Shown: positions 8,032 through 16,158 of the stretch, in pieces
Position numbering within the stretch: position 1 is the first letter of the stretch
Layout: the number at the start of each line of letters is the position of its first letter
IMG/VR virus record: IMGVR_UViG_3300019926_000277
Span: 1-46,411 of that record
DNA from: a virus
Strand: one strand, 5' to 3'
Length of the DNA stretch: 46,411 nt
Notes under the pieces: generated by a model
Told to the model about the DNA's origin: nothing
The model's input: only the letters and a program-made list of their open reading frames with translations
Database searches by the model: none
Position numbers and translations under genes: made by a program

Positions 8032-9819
8032 ATGACTGACCCAATTTTTACACGCGATGCTGGCGTCTCGGCGTTCGAAGATGCCGAGGGCGTCGTATCG
8101 AGTGCCGACGATGGCGTGTCCTTTTCCTGGGACGAGGAGCACGTCGTCCGCGTCGACGCGCCGTCCGACCTGGAGGGGGCGTTCGACACAGACCGCTTCT
8201 ACAAGATAGCGGGTGCCACCATCGCTCGTCCCATCAAGCAGCCCTACATGGTCGGTGATGGCGTCGAGTGGTACAAGAAGCCCGCCGACGAACTCAAGCA
8301 GGCCGCCTGGTCGTTCGACAACGCGCCCTACACCGTGACCCACCCCGACACGGGGATGGTCAAGGACGTGGACGACATCCACGGCTTTTGGCGCGGCGTC
8401 CACTACGACGAGGACGAAGACCGCCTCCGCGGTGACCTGTACGTTCCGACCGAGGACGACGAGGCGCTGGCGTTCATCGAAGAAAACCAGGATGTGTCAC
8501 CTGGCTTTTACAACCGTGTTTACGCGGAGTACGACGGTGACACGGGCGACCTGACCGACGACAACGTCGATGGCTTCCAGGTCAACATCTACGGTGACCA
8601 CATCGCGGGCGTCGAACAGGGTCGGTGCTCTGGTGAAGACGGTTGTGGACTCAATCACGACAGTCAGCACGTGTATAACGAAGGTACTGTTGTCTCTTGG
8701 CAAGGTGGAGACGCCCGTGGGAAAATTGTCGACAGTAAAACAGACGGTTGTTTCAGTGACCGCATCGACGGTGACCACGAAATCTGTGCAGGCGACGAAC
8801 CTGTCTACTTGATTGAAGAAGACGACGGAAAGACGGTTGCCCACAAACACGGTACGCTGACCGTCGAGTCGAACGACACTGGCACTATCGTATCTGTCGA
8901 CGCGTCGACCAGCTTCCACTCCATGGAGGACTTCACCGAGGAAGAGCTTATCGAGATGGAAGACCACGAGCGGGCGTACGTCATCAACCCGCCGATGATG
9001 GACTACGAGGAAGATGGGCAGTTCTTTGCTATCGCACCCGACGAAACGGGCGATGATGAGCCCAAGTATCCCATCAACAACTGCTCGGACGTGGACGACG
9101 CCTGGCACCTTCGTGGGCATGGCGACTACAGCATCGAGCAGTCGACGCTCGAATCCCGCATCAAAGAGCGGGCTCGGGAACTGGACTGCGAGGTGCCAGG
9201 CGGGGACATGGAAGAGTCGAGCGACGGGGCCTGCGGCTGCGGTTCTACAAACACTACTTCAAACAGTACAAACATGGCAGACGACAACGGAAACGACTTC
9301 GACATCCCGTCCCTTAGTGTTGACGCTCTCGCCGACAAGAACGACGCTGTGTCGGAACTTGTCGAGGAGCGTGACGCGCTGCGGGAGGATGTTGACGAGA
9401 TGGAAGAGACGCTTACTGAGGCCTTCGACCAGGCCGAGCACTTCTCGGTCGAACTGGAGGAAGACGAGTGTCCGTGCGAGGCCGTCGAGGACCTCGTTGC
9501 GGACCTTGACGCCAAGGCCACCGAGGTCGAGGACCTCCGAGACGAACTTGCGGAGTATCGGGAGGCTGACATCGAAGACCGCCTTGACACGCTGGAGGAC
9601 CTCGGTGCCGAGCGCGAAGAGTGGGAGGAGACGGCCGACGAGGCTGACGACCCGCTCGACGTGCTGGACGAGGAAATCGAGCGTCGGGAGGAGGTTCTCG
9701 AAGCCGCCGACACGTCCGTCAAGACGATTGACGAGACCACCGACGGCGGCGAAGACGAGGAAACGGCCGACCGCACCATGAGTGGTACCCGCAGCTTCGG
9801 CCGCGGGCACGGGGCCTGA
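8032..9819 (+). CDS. prohead protease (DUF2213-like) fused to Tudor-like insert and scaffold-like C-terminus
   Basis: 595 residues. Residues about 40-205 resemble DUF2213 phage proteases: T-H104-P-D, Q-D-V-S156-P-G-F and Y-G-D-H190-I-A-G-V-E-Q-G-R supply candidate His/Ser/His catalytic residues. Residues about 213-285 (G-T-V-V-S-W ... G-K-I-V ... Y-L-I-E-E-D-D-G-K-T-V) resemble the small Tudor-like HVA1/DUF2945 domain. Residues about 323-393 resemble a DUF6582-type segment (Y-P-I-N-N-C-S-D-V-D-D-A-W then a short Arg-rich helix). A Cys-rich linker (C-G-C-G) follows, then an acidic coiled coil (about 430-570) typical of scaffolding. Protease-scaffold fusion next to the capsid gene is a known arrangement. 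The Tudor-like insert is unusual. Confidence 0.72.
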   Translation: MTDPIFTRDAGVSAFEDAEGVVSSADDGVSFSWDEEHVVRVDAPSDLEGAFDTDRFYKIAGATIARPIKQPYMVGDGVEWYKKPADELKQAAWSFDNAPYTVTHPDTGMVKDVDDIHGFWRGVHYDEDEDRLRGDLYVPTEDDEALAFIEENQDVSPGFYNRVYAEYDGDTGDLTDDNVDGFQVNIYGDHIAGVEQGRCSGEDGCGLNHDSQHVYNEGTVVSWQGGDARGKIVDSKTDGCFSDRIDGDHEICAGDEPVYLIEEDDGKTVAHKHGTLTVESNDTGTIVSVDASTSFHSMEDFTEEELIEMEDHERAYVINPPMMDYEEDGQFFAIAPDETGDDEPKYPINNCSDVDDAWHLRGHGDYSIEQSTLESRIKERARELDCEVPGGDMEESSDGACGCGSTNTTSNSTNMADDNGNDFDIPSLSVDALADKNDAVSELVEERDALREDVDEMEETLTEAFDQAEHFSVELEEDECPCEAVEDLVADLDAKATEVEDLRDELAEYREADIEDRLDTLEDLGAEREEWEETADEADDPLDVLDEEIERREEVLEAADTSVKTIDETTDGGEDEETADRTMSGTRSFGRGHGA

Positions 9820-9823
9820 CGGC

Positions 9824-9849
9824 CTTTTAAAAGCCACTCGGACTACTAC
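9824..9849 (+). promoter_or_regulatory. late-type promoter for the capsid operon
   Basis: CTTTTAA (9824-9830) lies 17 bp before GACTACTAC (9841-9849), upstream of the ATG at 9878. Confidence 0.6.
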
Positions 9850-9877
9850 CACATAGAACACAACGAGGATACAATTC

Positions 9878-10444
9878 ATGGCACTCGAATTTTACGTCGA
9901 GCAGGCTGACCGTTCCCCGCAGTCGGGACTTGCGACCGAGGTTGTCGAACCTGGGGAGCTTGTCCACGACGACGGTGACGGCGTCACGGTGCTGACGTTC
10001 GCCGACGCTGGCGAAAACGCAGCCCTGGCCCGCTACGACGCACAAGCATTTGCTCGGGAGTACGACGACGACGTTGTCCCCGAGGAGTACGACCCGAACG
10101 ACGAACAGCGCAATCGCGTGCAGTACCAGCCTTTCGAGGACTCGGCCGTGGTCAAGGTCAAGACCCCGAAAGACAACGGTACTGACCCCGCCCCGACCGT
10201 CTCCCACCGAGACGTTGTGGGCTACGTTGACGCGTCGGCCGTGCAGGGGTCGGCTGACGAGTTCGAAGGGCGGGTTGTCGAAGAGGGGTACTCGGACGGG
10301 ACCACCACGTTCAACCGCTCGAACAACAACTTCAAGGCTATCGGCGTGGCCTATCGTCCCGCTGGCCCGCTGAACAAGGGCGGCGACGTGTCGGAGTACG
10401 ACGACCCCACGCGGGTTGTGCTCTTCAGCGAGCCCCAGGAGTAA
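9878..10444 (+). CDS. putative head decoration protein
   Basis: 188 residues between the protease and the major capsid gene, the classic position of a decoration or capsid-stabilising protein. The sequence is acidic and beta-rich with no Cys. The opening (E-P-G-E-L-V, then V-T-V-L-T-F-A-D-A-G) suggests a small beta-barrel like lambda gpD or DUF2190-type cement proteins, but I cannot match it to a specific family. The central part has several V-V-x-V-K-T strands. Confidence 0.5.
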   Translation: MALEFYVEQADRSPQSGLATEVVEPGELVHDDGDGVTVLTFADAGENAALARYDAQAFAREYDDDVVPEEYDPNDEQRNRVQYQPFEDSAVVKVKTPKDNGTDPAPTVSHRDVVGYVDASAVQGSADEFEGRVVEEGYSDGTTTFNRSNNNFKAIGVAYRPAGPLNKGGDVSEYDDPTRVVLFSEPQE

Positions 10445-10461
10445 CACAGAGGTAACATAAC

Positions 10462-11547
10462 ATGGCAACGACTTCTTTCCACCACGAAGACGACTTCACT
10501 GAGCAGGTTGAGCCCGACGAAGACGTGATGCTGGCCCGTGAGGGCCGTGACCGTCGGGGCCTGCGCCGAGAGGTTGCCCCGCTCACCGAGATGGAGCGTG
10601 GCACCCGCAAGATTGAAGAGGGTGACGGCGTCTACGTCACTCCCGACTCCGACATGCCCGAGGGGACCACTGGCGTTGGCGAGGTCCTGGGCAACGTCGA
10701 CATCCAGCGGTACATCGGGGACGAGGTCCTCATTCCGCGGATGACCCACAGCATGACTGTGGACGCGGAGGACCTCGAAATCGGCCAGGCACAGGAAAAG
10801 GTGAACCGCGGCCAGGACGCCGTCATGGAGATGTTCGACATCCAGGCCGACCTCCAGTTCATGCTCGGCATCACGGACGAGCAGGGCAACGAGGTCCAGC
10901 CTGGCATCTTCGACTGGCTCGATGACAACATCCCCGCCAGCAACGTCATCAACGCTGGGGACGCCAACTACGACAACTACCGCCTCTCGAACGGCGGGCA
11001 GCCGTCGAACATCGTCCAGCGGGTCGCCTACGAGCAGACGAGCGGTATCTACGCCGACGACTCGTGGGACTTTGCGATGTACCCGCACAACGTCCGTGCG
11101 CTGTGGAACACGATTGACGACAACAGCGGCGCCGCGCTCAAGTCCCAGATTATGGACCTGGGCGACGACGCCGCGAACGTCGGGCAGTCCATTGTCGGTG
11201 GCGAGTTCCTGATTCCCAGCCAGACTGGGCTACGGACCGCCCCCGACCAGCCCGAGACGCTCCAGTTCGACCTCACGGGCAACCTGCCCGCCGCGTCGAA
11301 CGGTGCCGACGACGACGTGATGTACCTTATCCCCGACCACGGTGGGGACTTCTTCGAGGTCTACGAGCAGCCCGAGCCGACGCTCATTCAGGAGCCCATC
11401 CGCAAGAACGGTGGGGCCCTGGAGTACGAGTACTATTGGCGCGCTGGCCAGGCCTTCGGCTTCGGCTCGCACCAGACCGACGACGGGTCGGGCGGCGACA
11501 TCGCCTACGACGCCATCAAAATCGAGAACGTCTCGACGCTGTTCTAA
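10462..11547 (+). CDS. major capsid protein (HK97 fold)
   Basis: 361 residues, 17 bp after the decoration gene. Features consistent with an HK97-fold capsid are an N-terminal charged arm (residues about 10-60), a segment I-G-D-E-V-L-I-P-R-M-T-H-S-M-T-V-D-A-E-D-L then E-I-G-Q-A-Q (extended strand into the spine helix) at about residues 80-115, and a long helix with D-A-V-M-E-M-F-D-I. The C-terminal half is beta-rich with P-domain-like strands. There is no sign of a cleaved scaffold domain, which agrees with the scaffold being fused to the protease. Position and length are the main support. Confidence 0.8.
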   Translation: MATTSFHHEDDFTEQVEPDEDVMLAREGRDRRGLRREVAPLTEMERGTRKIEEGDGVYVTPDSDMPEGTTGVGEVLGNVDIQRYIGDEVLIPRMTHSMTVDAEDLEIGQAQEKVNRGQDAVMEMFDIQADLQFMLGITDEQGNEVQPGIFDWLDDNIPASNVINAGDANYDNYRLSNGGQPSNIVQRVAYEQTSGIYADDSWDFAMYPHNVRALWNTIDDNSGAALKSQIMDLGDDAANVGQSIVGGEFLIPSQTGLRTAPDQPETLQFDLTGNLPAASNGADDDVMYLIPDHGGDFFEVYEQPEPTLIQEPIRKNGGALEYEYYWRAGQAFGFGSHQTDDGSGGDIAYDAIKIENVSTLF

Positions 11548-11565
11548 GGCGTCGAGGTGATGGTC

Positions 11566-11739
11566 ATGTCGTCTGACGGGTCGGCCGACGGGCTCACGTA
11601 CCGTGAGCGCGACGTAGACGATACGCTGGACGACCACGAAGGTCGCATCAGCCGCCTTGAAAAGGTTGCCCTCGTTGGCGTGGGCTACGGGCTCGCGTCG
11701 GGGGCGAACATTATCACCGACGTAGTGAGCATCTTATGA
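11566..11739 (+). CDS. small membrane-associated protein
   Basis: 57 residues from ATG 11566; an upstream in-frame ATG at 11560 would add two. GAGGTG at 11554-11559 is a clear Shine-Dalgarno sequence 6 bp before 11566, which favours that start. The N-terminal half is an acidic coiled coil (R-I-S-R-L-E-K-V). The C-terminal half (V-A-L-V-G-V-G-Y-G-L-A-S-G-A-N-I-I) is one hydrophobic helix. This architecture resembles haemolysin XhlA-like phage proteins. Its position between capsid and neck genes is odd for a lysis protein, so a structural role is possible. Confidence 0.5.
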   Translation: MSSDGSADGLTYRERDVDDTLDDHEGRISRLEKVALVGVGYGLASGANIITDVVSIL

Positions 11740-12158
11740 GCCTGCCAGATTTCGCGGTCACGAACGACAACGAACTGTTATTCGCCGTCCGTGACAAGAC
11801 CTCGTACGCCGACAACGGCGACGAGTGGCCAGACGAACAGGCCAAGGGCAACCTCGAAGACGCCAAGCGGATTCTCTACATGAAGACGGGCTCGACGGAG
11901 TGGTACGCGGACCTTGCCTACGGGCAGGCCCTCGTCGCCATGACGGCCATGAAGGCCAAAGAAGCCGTCGAAAACGTCAACATCGAGTCTTACGGCATCG
12001 GTGACGAGTCGTTGACTTTTCACAACGCTGACCCCGAGGACTCCCAGCAGTTGCAGTCCTGGGGCAGCGAGGTGAACCAGGGACTTTCGAAGGCCGAAGT
12101 GCAATTTGACCACGAACAGGACCTGCAATTCCGCAACACGGCTGGGTATATCGGATGA
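11736..12158 (+). CDS. head-tail connector (adaptor) protein
   Basis: 140 residues, ATGA overlap with the preceding gene. Mostly alpha-helical by eye: W-P-D-E-Q-A-K-G-N-L-E-D-A-K-R-I-L, then W-Y-A-D-L-A-Y-G-Q-A-L-V-A-M-T-A-M-K-A-K-E-A-V. Helical bundles of this size immediately after the capsid gene are usually the gp6/gp15-type adaptor that docks on the portal. The assignment is by position and secondary structure. Confidence 0.5.
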   Translation: MSLPDFAVTNDNELLFAVRDKTSYADNGDEWPDEQAKGNLEDAKRILYMKTGSTEWYADLAYGQALVAMTAMKAKEAVENVNIESYGIGDESLTFHNADPEDSQQLQSWGSEVNQGLSKAEVQFDHEQDLQFRNTAGYIG

Positions 12159-12556
12159 CGGTCTCGACGGGTATTCCACGGCGGCGCGGGCTGGGCGGCA
12201 TCAGCCGCGTCATTCGCTCGCACCAGCGCCGCGTGACCGTCGAACGACCGACCGAGACCCAGGGGTCGCTGGATGATACGCAGACGACCACGAGCGAGCA
12301 CACGGAGTCTCTGTGGCTGTTTGAACCGCGTGAGAGCGTCGGCAAAGAGCTTGCAGGCGAACAGGTTGATGGCAGCCTTGGTGGCCTTGCGGCGGCCGAT
12401 GGCAGCGTCGACATGGCGCTCAACGACCGTATCGTTCACGGTGGCGTCAAGTACGAGGTGGACACGGTCGTCGGACATCCCGACGACGGTGACGCCGACG
12501 GCACGCCGTCGCCAGACACGGACTTTTGGGTTATCTCCTTCGTGAGGCGACAGTAA
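12155..12556 (+). CDS. head closure (stopper) protein
   Basis: 133 residues, ATGA overlap upstream and TAATG overlap downstream. The sequence is a small beta-barrel candidate: an N-terminal basic R-R-R-V-T-V-E-R-P segment, a loop rich in Thr/Ser, and a C-terminal I-V-H-G-G-V-K-Y-E-V-D-T-V ... F-W-V-I-S-F-V-R-R strand pair. This is the usual look of SPP1 gp16 / phage head-tail joining proteins, and it lies in the correct position between adaptor and gp10-like protein. Confidence 0.55.
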   Translation: MTVSTGIPRRRGLGGISRVIRSHQRRVTVERPTETQGSLDDTQTTTSEHTESLWLFEPRESVGKELAGEQVDGSLGGLAAADGSVDMALNDRIVHGGVKYEVDTVVGHPDDGDADGTPSPDTDFWVISFVRRQ

Positions 12557-13185
12557 TGGTCGTGGACTTTGACCACAACGTGCCACAAGTTGTGGCCAGC
12601 GTGGACGACGTAAAAGACGACCTGCGAAAGGAACTCCACAAGCGTGTCGGCGCGGCCATGAACCTGCTCTACCGTGACGCCCAGCAGTATATTCTCAACG
12701 ACGCTGACTGGAGTGGGCAACTTTACCACGCGCTCACCCAAGAGACTGGCCATCTGGAGTGGTCGGTCGGCGTCGACATGGGGCTGGCCGAGTACGCCGC
12801 GATTGTCGAGTTCGGGTCGGGCAAACGGACCAACATCGCAAAAGGGCGCTCTGCGCAGCACGGGCTCCAGTTTACCGACACTGGGAGCGCGGTGCCCGTT
12901 GGCTTCCCGTTCGAGTCGCCAGACATCGACTTCAACGACCAGGACCCGACAGAGACAGAGGGCTACGAGACCTTCTACGGCTTCGTGAAATACATCGAAG
13001 AGTGGATGCGCAGCAAGCCTGTCGAGCCTCGGTTGGGCGACTACTTCGTCTCGGCGGCGTATATCGCAGCCGCCATCGTGGAAAAGGGCAACTACGCACA
13101 CCCGTACCTACGGCCCGCGTGGTTCGACAACGAGTACAAAATCAGGCGCGCCGCACGTAACGCGCTGAAGAACGCAGTCCGATGA
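12556..13185 (+). CDS. HK97 gp10-like neck/tail-completion protein
   Basis: 209 residues. The start at 12556 overlaps the upstream stop (TAATG); the frame is open further upstream (to 12526), but that would overlap the previous gene. The protein has an N-terminal helix (V-D-D-V-K-D-D-L-R-K-E-L-H-K-R-V-G-A-A), then W-S-V-G-V-D-M-G-L-A-E-Y-A-A-I-V-E-F-G-S-G, which closely resembles the 'G...YA.yvEfGtg' signature of the HK97-gp10 family. The C-terminus ends with A-H-P-Y-L-R-P-A-W, the matching 'pqPFlrPA' motif. A helical insertion of about 70 residues separates the two. Confidence 0.75.
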   Translation: MVVDFDHNVPQVVASVDDVKDDLRKELHKRVGAAMNLLYRDAQQYILNDADWSGQLYHALTQETGHLEWSVGVDMGLAEYAAIVEFGSGKRTNIAKGRSAQHGLQFTDTGSAVPVGFPFESPDIDFNDQDPTETEGYETFYGFVKYIEEWMRSKPVEPRLGDYFVSAAYIAAAIVEKGNYAHPYLRPAWFDNEYKIRRAARNALKNAVR

Positions 13186-13760
13186 CACGACGCGAGGTCC
13201 GCGAAGGCTTCTACGACGAACTCGAAGCGGCGGCACCTGGTTCGGTGAACTACGTCGGACAGGAAGAGCCCAACAGGAAGGAAGACCTACCCGCTATCGT
13301 CCACAACGACGCCCAGCGGCGTGACCCCATGAACAACGGGGCTGCGCCCACCAAGGTCGTCCGTGACAACAGTGGGCGCGTCGAGCGCCTGGAATTTAGT
13401 CGGACGATGCAGGCCCGCTTTACACTGTCTATCAAAGCCCAAGACGAGCAGGTCAAAGAAGACATCTACGAGACAGTGCGCTCACACTTTGAGCAGTACA
13501 CGCACAGTGCGTCGGTGTTTCCAGACCCGTCCGCCATCGCGGACCCGATACACAACATCGACGTGACGAGCAACGACTCTAACGACGTGACCGAGCGTAG
13601 CCCGCCCGCCCGCGTCGACGTGCTGACCGTCGATGCTGGGTTCGAGCGCCTCCAGGTGCTTGAGCGTGGCAGCGACTTCGAGACCATCAGCGAGGTCGAC
13701 CACCTGCTCGACGCTGGGCTGGACGGGTCGACAGACGAAACCTACACCACTACAGGATAA
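13182..13760 (+). CDS. tail terminator protein
   Basis: 192 residues, ATGA overlap with the gp10-like gene and 3 bp before the sheath gene. Position after the neck protein and before the sheath is that of the tail terminator. The sequence has an N-terminal helix, a strand region R-T-M-Q-A-R-F-T-L-S-I-K-A then a helix K-E-D-I-Y-E-T-V-R-S-H-F-E-Q-Y, consistent with the alpha/beta fold of lambda gpU-type terminators. No firm family match. Confidence 0.5.
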   Translation: MTRREVREGFYDELEAAAPGSVNYVGQEEPNRKEDLPAIVHNDAQRRDPMNNGAAPTKVVRDNSGRVERLEFSRTMQARFTLSIKAQDEQVKEDIYETVRSHFEQYTHSASVFPDPSAIADPIHNIDVTSNDSNDVTERSPPARVDVLTVDAGFERLQVLERGSDFETISEVDHLLDAGLDGSTDETYTTTG

Positions 13761-13763
13761 CAC

Positions 13764-15059
13764 ATGGCAGAACTTTACGGAACAACTGGCATCCCTGGCA
13801 CGAGCGCCACCGTTCGGAGTGGGGGCACCACCGCAGTCGGTGCGGCCTTCACGACCACCGCGGCCCTTGTGGGCGTGATGGATACCGACAACGGTGACGC
13901 CACGCCTGGGGATGTGTACACGATTGAATCGTCCAGTGAAGCTGGGACGCAGTTCGGGGAAGGCTCCGAACTCAAGGAGCAGACCGACCTGGCCTACCTC
14001 AACGGGGCTGGCCTGGTCTACGCCTACCCAGTCACTGAAACAGAAACGACTGAGAGCTTTTCGGGGTCCAGTTCGGGGACGCTGGCGGAGGCGCCCGCAC
14101 TCGACCCGACGCTGCACGACCACCTCGACATCACGGCGGAGGACACCACGACTTCCACCTCTGTCGACGTGGTTGTCGACCCCGACCCCACGACGCCCGC
14201 AGACGCGGACACCATAGAACTCAACCCCGAGACGGGCAACTGGGAGGCCGACGAGTCGAGTGACTACGACATCACCTACACGCACGGTGACTACGACAAC
14301 GGCATCCAAGAGACCGCAAAGTTGGTCCCTCGTTCTCTCGGTGTGCTGACCGAAAACACGAGCGTCATCAACGACCTGTTGACCGAACTCAACAGCTACG
14401 ACGTGGACTTCGACTTCATGCACGGCTACGCTGGTGCGCCCGCGGAGACCACGGCGGCCGATTACAGCGACAACGTGGACGACCGCCGACAGGTTATCGT
14501 CGCCCCGTCGCGTGGCTACCTCGACAGCGCCGAGACCAACGAGGCTCGGACCGTCGGGGCCGTGGCTGGTAAGCAGGCTGGCAAGCCACTTGGGGACTCC
14601 ACCACTTACGAGGACCTGGATGGCTTCGCCTCGCTGCGGACCGCCTACACCAACAGCGAGCTTGCCACGCTTATCGACAAGCAGGTCTACCCCATCAAGC
14701 AGGGTGGGGGTGTGAAGGTCATCAAGGACATGACGACGAGCACCGACACGCGCTTCGAGCGGGTGTACGCCTCCGAGATTGTGGACGAGGTGACTCAGAT
14801 TAGCAACGACATTGCCCAGCAGTTCATCGGCAACGTCAACAGCGAGGACGAGCGGATTCTGCTGGCCGAATCCCACCGCACCTCCTACAGCCAGCTTGAG
14901 CGCGACGAGCTACTCGAAGACTACTTCGTCGGGGTGTCGAAGGGTGCTGACGACTTCGAGGTCGACGTGGAAATCGGCATCGACGTTATCGGCATCATGG
15001 ACACTATCGACGTGACCGTCACCGTGGGTGACATAATCACCAACGGAGGGGCGGCCTAA
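13764..15059 (+). CDS. tail sheath protein
   Basis: 431 residues; its presence makes this a contractile-tailed virus. The N-terminus is a typical sheath arm (Y-G-T-T-G-I-P-G-T-S-A-T-V then a Thr/Ala-rich stretch). Residues about 240-300 carry V-I-V-A-P-S-R-G-Y-L. The C-terminal domain has K-V-I-K-D-M-T-T-S, then R-V-Y-A-S-E-I-V-D-E-V and a late D-D-F-E-V-D-V-E-I-G-I-D-V-I-G-I, the beta-hairpin arm that interlocks sheath subunits. An acidic insertion near residues 95-175 is probably a surface domain. Confidence 0.85.
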   Translation: MAELYGTTGIPGTSATVRSGGTTAVGAAFTTTAALVGVMDTDNGDATPGDVYTIESSSEAGTQFGEGSELKEQTDLAYLNGAGLVYAYPVTETETTESFSGSSSGTLAEAPALDPTLHDHLDITAEDTTTSTSVDVVVDPDPTTPADADTIELNPETGNWEADESSDYDITYTHGDYDNGIQETAKLVPRSLGVLTENTSVINDLLTELNSYDVDFDFMHGYAGAPAETTAADYSDNVDDRRQVIVAPSRGYLDSAETNEARTVGAVAGKQAGKPLGDSTTYEDLDGFASLRTAYTNSELATLIDKQVYPIKQGGGVKVIKDMTTSTDTRFERVYASEIVDEVTQISNDIAQQFIGNVNSEDERILLAESHRTSYSQLERDELLEDYFVGVSKGADDFEVDVEIGIDVIGIMDTIDVTVTVGDIITNGGAA

Positions 15060-15071
15060 CGGAGGTAAACC

Positions 15072-15500
15072 ATGGCATGGAATCCTACTAACGCGAACGA
15101 CGTTCGGCTCGTGATTAGCCGCGTTGACGAAGATGGCGACCTTGTGAAGACGGGGACCACGTCCATCGTCGTTGACGACTTCTCTATCGAAACCGAGGAA
15201 GACCTCCAGAGCCTGAGTGGCATCGGCAACCGCAAGCCACAGGGTATCTCGAAGGGGGACATCGACTACAGCTTCTCGTTTACCGTGCAGGGTGAAGACG
15301 AGGATACGATGCTCGACCTTTCCGAGGACGGCGAGGCTGTCGAACTGGAACTCAAGGCCCTGTTCGACGCCGTCACCATCGTCCTCGAAGGTGCGTGGGC
15401 TGGCACCCGCAACGCCTCTGGCTCGTCGGGTGACCCCGTCGAGTACGAGGTCGAGGGCATGGCGACGAACCGCCGCAACGAAGCGCAGTCCGACGGATAA
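15072..15500 (+). CDS. tail tube protein
   Basis: 142 residues, immediately after the sheath with GGAGGT (15061-15066) in front of ATG 15072. A small beta-sandwich: V-R-L-V-I-S-R-V-D-E-D-G-D, T-S-I-V-V-D-D-F-S-I-E-T-E-E-D, then D-I-D-Y-S-F-S-F-T-V-Q-G-E-D. This strand pattern and the sheath-tube order are those of myovirus tube proteins. Confidence 0.78.
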   Translation: MAWNPTNANDVRLVISRVDEDGDLVKTGTTSIVVDDFSIETEEDLQSLSGIGNRKPQGISKGDIDYSFSFTVQGEDEDTMLDLSEDGEAVELELKALFDAVTIVLEGAWAGTRNASGSSGDPVEYEVEGMATNRRNEAQSDG

Positions 15501-15518
15501 CCGCGCTGTTCCCACCAA

Positions 15519-15527
15519 GACTACTAC
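15519..15527 (+). promoter_or_regulatory. late-type promoter element
   Basis: GACTACTAC, 19 bp before ATG 15538 and 65 bp before ATG 15592. The TATA box is weak here. Members with better TATA boxes occur at 7986 and 9824. Confidence 0.45.
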
Positions 15528-15537
15528 TGATACAGTA

Positions 15538-15600
15538 TGAGCGACCTTACAGCACTCCGTACTGTTTCGGTAACCCATCGGAGGGTCTCCGATGAGTGAC
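15538..15600 (+). CDS. 20-residue leader peptide candidate
   Basis: A 20-codon frame starts 11 bp after the promoter element and ends at TGA 15598-15600, overlapping the first 9 bases of the tail chaperone gene. It reads straight through the hairpin at 15577-15593 that covers the chaperone start. Its translation would open that hairpin, so a coupling role fits better than a protein function. No family is recognised. Confidence 0.4.
15577..15593 (+). promoter_or_regulatory. hairpin sequestering the chaperone Shine-Dalgarno and start codon
   Basis: Perfect inverted repeat ATCGGAG-GGT-CTCCGAT (7-bp arms, 3-base loop). The left arm holds the GGAG of the Shine-Dalgarno sequence, and the right arm ends on the AT of ATG 15592. 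Folded in mRNA, it would block initiation unless the upstream leader frame is translated. Confidence 0.55.
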
Positions 15601-16158
15601 CTGTTCGAACTCCGAGAAAAAGTCGAAGACGGAGCGCAGTGGCGTGGCAGCATCAACGTCGAGGTCGATGGCGAGGTCCAGACGCTGACCGTTCGCCAGC
15701 TTCGTGACCCCGAGTTCTGGGAGGTCATGTCGAAAATCGACACCGACGAACTCGAAGGCCTGCAAGACGACATCCCAGACGACGTATCCGAAGAACTCCG
15801 CGAGCTACAGGAGGAGGATAACCTCGACGCCGAGCAGGAAGAGCGCCTCGAAGAGCTACAGGAGCGTATCGAGGACGACGGTGTCAACATGTTCGACAAA
15901 ATCTCGCGGGAAACCTTCGAGGGCATCAAGCAGTGCGCCAAGTACGGCGTCGAGCCCGACGAGAAAGACGTGAAGCACGTGCTGACTACCCAGGCTGGCG
16001 AGATACAGGAGCAGTACGGTGGCACGGGCAACGACGAGGCGCGACAGTACGTCAACGACCACGTCATCGAGCCGATGGTCGAGCAGTCGACCGACTTCAC
16101 CTCCTTTGCTATTGGCATCCGTGTCCTCTCCGAAACGCTGGAGGACGAGGGAAACTGA
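15592..16158 (+). CDS. tail assembly chaperone, short form (gpG-like)
   Basis: 188 residues between the tail tube and the tape measure, the position of lambda gpG-type chaperones. The fold appears alpha/beta at the N-terminus (I-N-V-E-V-D-G-E-V-Q-T-L-T-V-R-Q-L-R-D) and very acidic and helical in the middle (a Glu/Leu coiled coil around residues 65-95). It ends at TGA 16156-16158, which directly follows the slippery heptamer GGGAAAC. A second frame, -1 relative to this one, continues to 16364. Such two-frame chaperones bind the tape measure during tail assembly and are not part of the finished virion. Confidence 0.8.
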   Translation: MSDLFELREKVEDGAQWRGSINVEVDGEVQTLTVRQLRDPEFWEVMSKIDTDELEGLQDDIPDDVSEELRELQEEDNLDAEQEERLEELQERIEDDGVNMFDKISRETFEGIKQCAKYGVEPDEKDVKHVLTTQAGEIQEQYGGTGNDEARQYVNDHVIEPMVEQSTDFTSFAIGIRVLSETLEDEGN

